NCBI GenBank assembly: GCA_966112795.1
Contig: CBHWED010000032.1
Span: 1 to 21,073, forward strand
Direction: 5' to 3'
Source: Croceibacterium_A sp966112795
GTDB taxonomy: Bacteria; Pseudomonadota; Alphaproteobacteria; Sphingomonadales; Sphingomonadaceae
Length of the DNA stretch: 21,073 nucleotides
Below are positions 7,347 to 14,646 of the stretch, piece by piece; the first letter of the stretch is position 1; the number at the start of each line of letters is the position of its first letter. Below the pieces are notes generated by a model. It searched no databases, was not told the origin of the DNA, and saw only the letters and a program-made list of their open reading frames with translations. The translations under genes and the position numbers were made by a program.

Positions 7347-7383
7347 GAATCGCGCGTGCAAAAGGTAAATCGAACTATCCACA
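7347..7383 (-). promoter_or_regulatory. DnaA-box-like and GANTC sites upstream of ftsZ
   Basis: The plus strand reads CTATCCACA at 7375-7383, one mismatch (first base) from the DnaA box TTATCCACA. GAATC at 7347-7351 is a CcrM-type GANTC methylation site. Both are in the 108-bp ftsA-ftsZ gap. In Caulobacter, DnaA and CcrM methylation act on the ftsZ promoter, so the pair is suggestive. I see no convincing -35/-10 here, and single sites can arise by chance. Confidence 0.35.
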
Positions 7384-7395
7384 GCGCCGCAGACC

Positions 7396-8706
7396 TCAGA
7401 AATATTCCTTCATCGCCAGCCACAGCCGCCACAGGACCAGCCGCAGGCCGGACAGGCGATGCACCTGCTGGAACCGCGAGCCCACCGCGCGAATATCGAT
7501 CGGGTCTTCAGCGGCATACAATACGAGCCCGGCGAGCGTGGCGAAGCCGGGCACTCCGTGCGCTTCGGGCAAGCCCTTGAGCTGCGGCGGGCGACCGATG
7601 CGGACCGGCTTGCCGAGCGCCGCCTGGGCGTAGTCGGCCAGCCCGGCGAGCTCGGCACCGCCGCCGGTCAGCACGACCTGGCGGCCCTGGCGGCCCGAGT
7701 AGCCGCCCGAATAGCCCTGCGCCTCGAGCGCGCGGCCGACATCGCTGATCAGCCGGTCGAGTTCGCCGGTAATCACGCTGATCAACTCCGCGCGCGGGAT
7801 TCGGTTCTTGTCGTCGGCGCCGCGCGCGACCGGATCGGCGCGTTCCTCGCCCGGGCCGCCGACCGGGATCAGCTCGCGATGGTCGGCCGGGCTGGCGATG
7901 GCCGAGCCGTGGACGCACTTGAGCCGCTCGGCCTGGAAGCGGCGGATGCCGAAGGCGCTGGCGATCGCGTCGGTGATGTCGGCCGAGCCGCGCGGGATCG
8001 CCGTGAGCCCGACGAGCATGCCGCCCATGTAGACCGAGACGTTGGTCACTTGCGCGCCGAACTCGACCAGCGCGACGCCGAGGTCGCGCTCCTCGGCGGT
8101 CAGGCAGGCGTAGCCGGTGGCGAGCGGCGAGGCGACCACCGCCTCGACCTCGAGGTGCGCGTTCTGCACCGCCTCGGTCAGGTTGCGCATCGGCGCGCCG
8201 TCGGCGAGCATGACGTGGATATCGACCCCGAGGCGCTCGGCGTGGAGCCCGCGCGGGTTGGCAATGCCTTCGGCGCCGTCGAGGAAATAGCACGCGGGCT
8301 GCGCGTGGAGCACCATGCGCCCGTCGGGCTCGAGGCTGTCGCGGGCGGACACGAGCAGGTGCTCGATATCCTCTTCCTCGATCCGCCGGCCGCCGATCTC
8401 GATCTCGACCGGGGCGATGCGGCTGGCGAGCCCGGCGCCCGAGCAGCCGATCCACACCGAGGCGACATTGGTCCCGGCGAGCTTCTCGGCGCGCTCGATC
8501 GCGTCGCGTACGGCGTAAGTCGCCGCGGCCATGTCGGTCACGTAGCCGCGGCGGATGCCCTGCGCGGCGCGGTGGCCGCTGCCGAGCACGACCATCTCGC
8601 CGCCTTCGGTCAGCCCGGCGATCATCGCCGAGATGCGGAACGAGCCGATGTTGACCGCGCCGAACACGCGGGCGATGCGCGGGCTGTTCTTGGGCTGGCT
8701 GGCCAT
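7396..8706 (-). CDS. ftsA: Cell division protein FtsA
   Basis: FtsA is an actin-like protein that tethers FtsZ filaments to the inner membrane and recruits later division proteins. The 436-residue length is normal. The actin-type fold is recognisable, with the FtsA-specific SHS2 (1C) subdomain at about 84-165 and the adenosine motif VVLTGGGAEL (344-353). The C-terminal amphipathic helix LRLVLWRLWLAMKEYF (421-436) should bind the membrane. The phosphate loops are unusual: phosphate 1 reads AVNIGSFRIS (17-26) with Asn where an acidic residue is expected, and phosphate 2 reads LVEFGAQVTNV (213-223) instead of a D-I-GGGT-type sequence. The ATG at 8706 overlaps the ftsQ stop by one base (TGATG), which indicates coupled translation. 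Confidence 0.96.
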   Translation of the reverse strand: MASQPKNSPRIARVFGAVNIGSFRISAMIAGLTEGGEMVVLGSGHRAAQGIRRGYVTDMAAATYAVRDAIERAEKLAGTNVASVWIGCSGAGLASRIAPVEIEIGGRRIEEEDIEHLLVSARDSLEPDGRMVLHAQPACYFLDGAEGIANPRGLHAERLGVDIHVMLADGAPMRNLTEAVQNAHLEVEAVVASPLATGYACLTAEERDLGVALVEFGAQVTNVSVYMGGMLVGLTAIPRGSADITDAIASAFGIRRFQAERLKCVHGSAIASPADHRELIPVGGPGEERADPVARGADDKNRIPRAELISVITGELDRLISDVGRALEAQGYSGGYSGRQGRQVVLTGGGAELAGLADYAQAALGKPVRIGRPPQLKGLPEAHGVPGFATLAGLVLYAAEDPIDIRAVGSRFQQVHRLSGLRLVLWRLWLAMKEYF

Positions 8707-9620
8707 CAGGTGCCCGCGGCCTCCGACAGCTTGCGCTCCTCCTCGCGGCATTGCGGGCAGCGGAGATAGATCCGCGGCGGATTGCGCATGTCGAACGCGA
8801 CGACCTTGCCGCCGATCAGGCGATTGGTGCCGTCGAGCCGGGCGAAGTCCATCAGCGCGGCCGACGACTTGTCGGCGCCTTGCGGCAGCGCGAGCGCCTG
8901 GCCGGTCTTGAAGGTCAGGTTCCAGCGGCGGTTGCCGACCCATTCGGCCTCGGCGACTTGCGGCTTGAGCGCCGGGGCGGCGTCGAGCAGCGCGGTCAGC
9001 GCCTCGACTTGCGCCTGCGCGCCGGGGCCGGAAATGCGCAGCAGGCCCTTGGCCTCGGCCGCGGACACCGGCTCGAGCTCGTGACCGGTGTGGTCGATCA
9101 GCACCAGCCGGTCGGCGCGCCTCAGCGCCGCGTGCGGCTTGCGTTCGACGATGTCGACCACGATCGTGTCGGGCAGCTCGCGCGAGACGCGCGCGTCCTC
9201 GACCCACGACAGCTCCATCAGCGAGGCGCGCAGCGCGTGGAGATCGACCAGCGGCATCGCCAGGTCCTTCTGGCCGAGCACGCGCTCGTAGACCTTGAGC
9301 TCGTTCATCCGCTCGGCGCCGTGGACCTCGACCCGCTCGACCTCGTAGCCGGCACTGGCGGCCGCGTGCGCCATCTGGCTGCCGGCGAGCGCGGTCAGCC
9401 CGGCGGCGCTGGCGATGGCCCAGGCCGCGGCCGCCGCGGCGGCGAGGATCAGCACGAGGAACGCCTTGTGGAGCTGCTCCTCGGTGAACGGCAGCACGCG
9501 CATCAGCGCGTCGATCAGCGAATTGGTCTTCGCCTTGGCCTTGCGGACCTTGGTCCTGGTCCCCTGGCTGCGCGCCTGGCGCCGGGCCGGGGCGGCATTG
9601 CGGCGGATGGTCTGCGCCAT
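8706..9620 (-). CDS. ftsQ: Cell division protein FtsQ
   Basis: FtsQ is a bitopic inner-membrane divisome protein that links early and late division proteins through FtsB and FtsL. The 304-residue protein has a basic cytoplasmic N-terminus (1-50, rich in Arg/Lys), one membrane segment (about 53-76), a POTRA domain (about 94-161, including VERVEVHGAERMNELKVYERV and the WVEDARVSRELPDTI region), then the FtsQ beta domain to about 290. The end is odd: CPQC at 288-291, a CxxC pair, followed by a charged tail. The ATG at 9620 overlaps the ddl stop by one base (TGATG). The ribosome binding site is weak, consistent with coupling to ddl. Confidence 0.95.
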   Translation of the reverse strand: MAQTIRRNAAPARRQARSQGTRTKVRKAKAKTNSLIDALMRVLPFTEEQLHKAFLVLILAAAAAAAWAIASAAGLTALAGSQMAHAAASAGYEVERVEVHGAERMNELKVYERVLGQKDLAMPLVDLHALRASLMELSWVEDARVSRELPDTIVVDIVERKPHAALRRADRLVLIDHTGHELEPVSAAEAKGLLRISGPGAQAQVEALTALLDAAPALKPQVAEAEWVGNRRWNLTFKTGQALALPQGADKSSAALMDFARLDGTNRLIGGKVVAFDMRNPPRIYLRCPQCREEERKLSEAAGT

Positions 9621-10573
9621 CAGCCGGTCCGTTCCAGCTTGCCGAAGTGGACCAGCGCGTCCTCGATCACGATTTCGACGAGCTCGGCGTAGTCGATCCC
9701 GCAATGGCGCGCCTGCTCGGGGACGAGGCTCAGCGGGGTCATGCCCGGCTGGGTGTTGGTTTCGAGCAGGAACAGCCCTTCGACGCCCTGCTCGTCGTCC
9801 CAGCGGAAGTCCGAGCGGCTGGTGCCGCGGCAGCCGAGAATGCGGTGCGCCTTCAACGCGTAGTCGAGGCACAGCTTCTCGATCTCGGGCGGGATCTGCG
9901 CCGGGCAGACGTGCTCGGTCATGCCGTCGGTGTACTTGGCGTCGAAATCGTAGAAGCCGGACTTGGGCACGAGCTCGGTGACCAGCAATGCGCGGTCGCC
10001 AAGCACCGCCGCGGTCAGCTCGCGGCCGCGGATGTAGGGCTCGGCGAGCAGGCTGTCGAACTCCTGCCACGGACCGACCACGTCGCGGCTGATCGGATTG
10101 CCGTAGTTGCCGTCGGCGGTGACGATCGCCACGCCGACCGAGGAGCCCTCGTTGACCGGCTTGAGCACGTAGGGCCGCGCCAGCGGGTCCCCCTCGTAGA
10201 GCTCCGCGCTCCTGACGATGCGCCCGCCGGGCATCGGGATGCCGTGCGGGACGAGCGCCTGCTTGGTCAGCTCCTTGTCGATCGCGATGACCGAGGTGAC
10301 CATGCCCGAATGGGTATAGGGCACGCCCATCAGGTCCATCATGCCCTGCACCGTGCCGTCCTCGCCGGGCACGCCGTGGAGCGCGTTGAACACGACGTCG
10401 GGCCTGGCCGCGGCGAGCCGCGTGGCGACGTCGCGGTCCATGTCGATCTCGGTGACCTGATGCCCGCGCGAGCGCAGCGCCTCGGCCACGCCGCGCCCGC
10501 TCATCAGCGAGACCGGTCGTTCGCTGGCCCAGCCGCCCATCAGGACGGCGACGTGGAGCTTGGGCAAGGTCAA
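9620..10573 (-). CDS. ddl: D-alanine--D-alanine ligase
   Basis: Ddl joins two D-alanines with ATP to make the dipeptide that MurF adds to the peptidoglycan precursor. The 317-residue ATP-grasp enzyme shows GGWASERPVSL with Glu18, HGVPGEDG (66-73), KPVNEGSSVGV (138-148), GFYDFDAKY (206-214) and the metal-binding LETNTQPGM (270-278). These fit DdlB-type ligases. No ATG fits: the nearest upstream in-frame ATG is far inside the preceding gene. TTG at 10573 is chosen because GGAG lies seven bases upstream and it forms a 4-nt TTGA overlap with the preceding stop. TTG at 10567 is the alternative. The enzyme follows the DUF4262 gene rather than murB directly. Confidence 0.95.
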   Translation of the reverse strand: MTLPKLHVAVLMGGWASERPVSLMSGRGVAEALRSRGHQVTEIDMDRDVATRLAAARPDVVFNALHGVPGEDGTVQGMMDLMGVPYTHSGMVTSVIAIDKELTKQALVPHGIPMPGGRIVRSAELYEGDPLARPYVLKPVNEGSSVGVAIVTADGNYGNPISRDVVGPWQEFDSLLAEPYIRGRELTAAVLGDRALLVTELVPKSGFYDFDAKYTDGMTEHVCPAQIPPEIEKLCLDYALKAHRILGCRGTSRSDFRWDDEQGVEGLFLLETNTQPGMTPLSLVPEQARHCGIDYAELVEIVIEDALVHFGKLERTG

Positions 10574-11067
10574 TGGATCGCTCCGCGTTCGTACAACGGT
10601 GGCTGCGCTTCGCGCACTTCGGACGATGCGCCCTCGTCCCACGGATAGAGCCCGTCCAGCGCGCCGGGCCAAACCAGCTGGAACGCGGCATCGAGATCGG
10701 TGCCGAACTCGCGCCGGTGGAACCACATGGCCGAGTTGAAATGCTCGCGAACGATGCTGGCCGGATGAACGGTGCGCGCGACCACGTCGAAGCCCTGGAG
10801 CAGTCCGCCGATCTGCACGCCGTCATCGAGCTGCAGGCCGTCGCGGCAGAAACTCAGCGTTTCGTTGATCATGAACCCGGTCAGCTGCGAGGGCAGGCCG
10901 AAGATGATGACTTCGCCTTGCCCGACGGAGCGGGTGAAGCCGGTCGAATACGAGAAACTCGGCGTACCGCCATCCGGGTCGGCGACGGTCGTTATGTGGC
11001 ACCCGAATTCCTGCACGTTCGCCAGGATCCGCGCCTCGTAGTCGGCATTGGAGAGCTTACCCGTCAC
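10570..11067 (-). CDS. DUF4262 domain-containing protein embedded in the dcw cluster
   Basis: The 165-residue protein resembles the DUF4262 family, whose function is not established. Visible signs are an N-terminal helix with EARILANVQEFGCHI, the FSYSTGF segment (38-44; families often show F-x-Y-T-x-G), EVIIFGLP (52-59), and a C-terminal QLVWPGALDGLYPWD (130-144). No signal peptide or membrane segment is visible, so it is probably cytoplasmic. The GTG at 11067 forms a GTGA overlap with the murB stop and is preceded by GAGGG. GTG at 11070 and ATG at 11094 are alternatives. Its end overlaps the ddl start. By eye its DNA is less GC-rich than its neighbours, which may mean later acquisition. It is not a usual member of this cluster. 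Confidence 0.8.
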   Translation of the reverse strand: MTGKLSNADYEARILANVQEFGCHITTVADPDGGTPSFSYSTGFTRSVGQGEVIIFGLPSQLTGFMINETLSFCRDGLQLDDGVQIGGLLQGFDVVARTVHPASIVREHFNSAMWFHRREFGTDLDAAFQLVWPGALDGLYPWDEGASSEVREAQPPLYERGAIH

Positions 11068-12023
11068 CACCGGCCCACCCTCTGGATTTCCCATTCGAGC
11101 GTGACGCCCTGGCTTTCGGACACCCGGCGGCGGACTTCCTCGCCGAGGCCCTCGATGTCCGCGCTCGTCGCATCGCCGGTGTTTATCAGGAAGTTGGCGT
11201 GCTTCTCGCTGACTTGCGCGCCACCCAGCTTGAGCCCGCGGCAGCCTGCCGCATCGACGAGGCGCCAGGCCTTGTCGCCCTCGGGGTTCTTGAAGGTCGA
11301 ACCGCCGGTCTTGCTGCGCAGCGGCTGCGATTCCTCGCGGGCCGCGGCGATGCGGTCCATCTCGGCGCCGATCGCCTTGGGATCGCCCGGGGTGCCCTTG
11401 AAGCGCGCGGCGACGACGATCGCGCCGTCGGGCAGCTCCGAGTGGCGGTAGGTGTAGCGCAAGTCCGCGGCGGGCACGGTGATCACGTTGCCGTCGGGCA
11501 TGGCGATGTCGCAGTCGACGAGCACGTCGGCCACCTCGCGCCCGTAGGCGCCGCCGTTCATGCGCACGAAGCCGCCGACGGTGCCGGGGATGCCGCGCAG
11601 GAACTCGAGCCCGGCGATGCCGGCGTCGCGCGCGGTCGAGGAGACGAGGATGCCGCTCGCCCCGCCGCCGCATTCGAGCACCTGGTCGCGGCGCACCTCG
11701 ACCGTCGCGAACGGCTTGCCGAGCCGGACGACCACGCCGGGGACGCCGCCGTCGCGCACGATCAGGTTCGAGCCGAGGCCGAGCGCCATGATCGGCGTCC
11801 CCTCGTCGAGCTGCGCGAGGAACGCGGTCAGATCGTCGAGGTCGGCCGGCTCGAACAGCCAGTCGGCCGAGCCGCCGCTCTTGAACCACACGAGCTTGTC
11901 GAGCGGCGCGTTCCTGGTCAGCTTGCCGCGCACGTCGGTCGGGACCCAGCCGCCGAAGCCCCAGTCCTCTTCCGAACCCGGCGCGCTGCCGCTGTCCTGC
12001 CAGGAGCCGATCTGCCCGCTCAT
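11064..12023 (-). CDS. murB: UDP-N-acetylenolpyruvoylglucosamine reductase
   Basis: MurB reduces UDP-GlcNAc-enolpyruvate to UDP-MurNAc with NADPH and bound FAD, in the cytoplasm. The 319-residue protein shows the FAD-binding motifs LGLGSNLIVRDGG (81-93) and GIPGTVGGFVRMNGGAYG (144-161), the GGSTFKNP motif (240-247) with Ser242 as the likely catalytic proton donor, and KLGGAQVSEKHANFLIN (265-281). The short form and GSTFKNP spacing indicate a type II MurB. The first 28 residues are a poorly conserved Gly/Ser-rich lead. The ATG at 12023 has GGGAG upstream and forms an ATGA overlap with murC. The shared stop region with the DUF4262 gene is described there. Confidence 0.97.
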   Translation of the reverse strand: MSGQIGSWQDSGSAPGSEEDWGFGGWVPTDVRGKLTRNAPLDKLVWFKSGGSADWLFEPADLDDLTAFLAQLDEGTPIMALGLGSNLIVRDGGVPGVVVRLGKPFATVEVRRDQVLECGGGASGILVSSTARDAGIAGLEFLRGIPGTVGGFVRMNGGAYGREVADVLVDCDIAMPDGNVITVPAADLRYTYRHSELPDGAIVVAARFKGTPGDPKAIGAEMDRIAAAREESQPLRSKTGGSTFKNPEGDKAWRLVDAAGCRGLKLGGAQVSEKHANFLINTGDATSADIEGLGEEVRRRVSESQGVTLEWEIQRVGRW

Positions 12024-13447
12024 GCCGCGCGCTCCCGCCGCGAAGCGATATCGGCGGCGAGCCCCGCGGCCCACTTGGTGATGTCGCCCGCGCCGAGGCA
12101 GACGACGAGATCGCCGGGAGCGATCAGGTCCTTGAGCCGCTCGGCGAGGTCGGCCGCGCTGGCGATCTCGGCCGCGGCGCGATGGCCGCGCTCGCGCAAC
12201 CCGCCGACGAGGGCCGCGGAATCGACGCCTGCGATCGGCGCTTCGCCGGCCGGATAGACCGGCGCGACGAACACCATGTCGGCGTCGTTGAAGCAGCCCT
12301 GGAACTCGCCGAGCAGGTCGCGCAGGCGCGTGTAGCGGTGCGGCTGGGCGACCGCGATCACGCGGCCTGTGGCCGCCTCGCGCGCCGCGGCGAGCACGGC
12401 GCGGATTTCAACCGGGTGATGCGCGTAATCGTCGATCACGGTCGCCCCGCCGACCTCGCCGACGCGGGTGAAGCGCCGGCGCACACCGCCGAAGCGCGCG
12501 AACCCGGCCCTGATCGTGTCGTCGCTGCAGCCGAGCTCGACCGCGACCGCGATCGCCGCGAGCGCGTTCTGGACGTTGTGCCGGCCGGGCATCGGCAGCG
12601 CGATGTTCGAGATCGTGCGGCGGTTGCCGTCGCGATCGGTGTGGATCGCGTCGAACAGGTTGCCGCCGTCCTGGCTGCGGATGCTCTCCGCGCGCCAGTC
12701 GGCCTGGGCCGAGAAGCCGTAAGTGATCACCCGCCGGTCGCGCACGCGGGCGATGACCGTCTGCACTTCGGGGTGGTCGATGCACAGCACTGCGGCGCCG
12801 TAGAACGGCACGTTCTCGATGAACTCGACGAACGCTTCCTTCACCGCGTCGAAGCTGCCGTAGTGGTCGAGGTGCTCGGGATCGATGTTGGTGACGACCG
12901 CGATCGTGCCGTCGAGCCGCAGGAAGCTGCCGTCGCTCTCGTCGGCCTCGACGACCATCCACTCGCTGTCGCCGAGCCGCGCGTTCGAACCGTAGCTCTC
13001 GATGATCCCGCCGTTGATCACGGTCGGGTCGACCCCGCCCGCATCGAGCAGCGCCGCGACCATCGAGGTGGTGGTGGTCTTGCCGTGGGTGCCGGCGACC
13101 GCGACCGTGCGCTTGAGGCGCATCAGCTCGGCGAGCATTTCGGCGCGGCGGACGACCGGAATGCGCGCCTCGAGCGCGGCGGCGACTTCGGGGTTCTCGC
13201 GCTTGACCGCGGTCGAGGTGACCACGACAGCCGCCCGAGAACCTTCTGGGCCGAGGTTGGCCGCGGCGTGGCCGATCATGACCTTGATCCCGCGCGCGCG
13301 CAGCCGCTCGACCGAGGCGCCCTCGGCGATGTCCGAGCCCTGCACGCTGTAGCCGAGGTTGTGCATGACCTCGGCGATGCCCGACATGCCGATACCGCCG
13401 ATGCCGACGAAGTGGATCGTGCCGATGTCGGTGCCGACGCCCTTCAT
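12020..13447 (-). CDS. murC: UDP-N-acetylmuramate--L-alanine ligase
   Basis: MurC adds L-alanine to UDP-MurNAc, the first amino acid of the stem peptide. The 475-residue protein has the N-terminal Rossmann domain with FVGIGGIGMSGIAEVM (13-28). The ATP loop VAGTHGKTTTTSMV (117-130) follows, then central-domain residues such as EADESDGSFL and NIDPEHLDHYG. The C-terminal Mur ligase domain contains DDYAHHPVEI and AQPHRYTR, a MurC signature. The ATG at 13447 has GGAGG seven bases upstream and forms an ATGA overlap with murG. Length and motifs are ordinary. Confidence 0.98.
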   Translation of the reverse strand: MKGVGTDIGTIHFVGIGGIGMSGIAEVMHNLGYSVQGSDIAEGASVERLRARGIKVMIGHAAANLGPEGSRAAVVVTSTAVKRENPEVAAALEARIPVVRRAEMLAELMRLKRTVAVAGTHGKTTTTSMVAALLDAGGVDPTVINGGIIESYGSNARLGDSEWMVVEADESDGSFLRLDGTIAVVTNIDPEHLDHYGSFDAVKEAFVEFIENVPFYGAAVLCIDHPEVQTVIARVRDRRVITYGFSAQADWRAESIRSQDGGNLFDAIHTDRDGNRRTISNIALPMPGRHNVQNALAAIAVAVELGCSDDTIRAGFARFGGVRRRFTRVGEVGGATVIDDYAHHPVEIRAVLAAAREAATGRVIAVAQPHRYTRLRDLLGEFQGCFNDADMVFVAPVYPAGEAPIAGVDSAALVGGLRERGHRAAAEIASAADLAERLKDLIAPGDLVVCLGAGDITKWAAGLAADIASRRERAA

Positions 13448-14646
13448 CGCGCGTCCTCCATCGCCGCGCCGCCGGCGTAGGCGGTGCCCGCGCTCGCGGC
13501 GCCCTCGTTGGCGACGCGGATCACGTCCTGGATCGGCGAGGCGCCGAAGCTCTCGACGAGGTCGGCGAGATCGCTCGCCGCATTGGGCCGGCCGCAGTTC
13601 CATGCGGCGTGCGCCGCATTGGCCAGCGTCTCGGGGTGCTGCGCGAGCGCCTGGATCTGCTTGGCGAGCTCCTTGGCGGTGAAGTTGTGCTGGCGGATCG
13701 AGCGCGCGCCGCCGGCCTTGACGATCTCGCGCACGTTGGCCGCCTGGTGGTCGTCGGTGGCGATCGGCAGCGGGACGAGGATCGCCGGACGGCCGACCGC
13801 GGTCAGCTCGGCGATCGTGGAGGCGCCGGCGCGGCCGATGAACAGGTGCGCGTCGGCGAGGCGCGCCTGCATGTCCTCGAAATAGGTGCCGAGCTCGGCC
13901 GGGATGCCGTGGCTGGCGTAGCGCTCGCGCACCGCGTCGAGGTCCTCGGCGCGGCATTGCTGGGTGACCTGGAGGCGCGAGCGCAGTGCCGGCTGGAGCA
14001 TCGAGAGGCCGTCGGGCACGACTTCGGACAGCACGCGCGCGCCCTGGCTGCCCCCGGTCACGAGCACGCGCAGCAGGCCTTCGGCGGTGAACGGCGGAAA
14101 CGGCTCGTCGCGCAAGGCGAGGACTTCAGGCCGTACGGGATTGCCGACGAGATGGACCTTCGCGGCATGCTTGGAGGCGAGCCGATCGACTTCGGGATAG
14201 GCGGTGGCGATAGCATCGACGCGGCCCGCGAGCAGCCGGTTGACCCGGCCGAGCACGGCGTTCTGCTCGTGAATCACGGTCGGGATCCGCGCCGAACGCG
14301 CGGCGAGCAGCGCCGGCAGCGCCGGATATCCGCCGAACCCGACCACGGCGCTCGGCTCGAAGCTCTCGTAGAGCCGCCTGGCCATGCCGCGGCCTTCGAG
14401 CACCGCGGCGATCGCGCCGGGCCAGCCGAGCGGGTTCTTGCCGAAGCGGCCGGCGGCGAGGACGTGCGCGGGCAGGAAATCGGGCTTGCCCGGGATCGCC
14501 GCGCCGCGTTCGTCGGTGATCAGCGCAACGTGGTGCCCGCGCCGCTCGAGCTCGTGCGCGAGTGCGAAGGCGGGCGTCAGGTGCCCGCCGGTGCCGCCGG
14601 CGGCGAGCACGTAGTGCCGCGACACGGTGCCGGGCCTGGGCCTCAC
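13444..14646 (-). CDS. murG: Lipid I N-acetylglucosaminyltransferase
   Basis: MurG transfers GlcNAc from UDP-GlcNAc to lipid I, making lipid II at the inner face of the membrane. The GT-B fold is recognisable from the N-terminal G-loop AAGGTGGHLTPA, the VVGFGGYPALPALLAA segment, HEQNAVLGRVNRLLAG, the second G-loop VTGGSQGARVL and the nucleotide-sugar site GRAGASTIAELTAVGRPAILVP. I use GTG at 14646: it is preceded by AAGGAAGG and gives a GTGA overlap with ftsW (400 residues). GTG at 14625, giving VSRHYVLAAGG, is a real alternative because homologues often begin MSRHYVLAAGG. A C-terminal extension of about 25 residues, rich in Ala/Gly, follows the core. Confidence 0.96.
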   Translation of the reverse strand: MRPRPGTVSRHYVLAAGGTGGHLTPAFALAHELERRGHHVALITDERGAAIPGKPDFLPAHVLAAGRFGKNPLGWPGAIAAVLEGRGMARRLYESFEPSAVVGFGGYPALPALLAARSARIPTVIHEQNAVLGRVNRLLAGRVDAIATAYPEVDRLASKHAAKVHLVGNPVRPEVLALRDEPFPPFTAEGLLRVLVTGGSQGARVLSEVVPDGLSMLQPALRSRLQVTQQCRAEDLDAVRERYASHGIPAELGTYFEDMQARLADAHLFIGRAGASTIAELTAVGRPAILVPLPIATDDHQAANVREIVKAGGARSIRQHNFTAKELAKQIQALAQHPETLANAAHAAWNCGRPNAASDLADLVESFGASPIQDVIRVANEGAASAGTAYAGGAAMEDAR

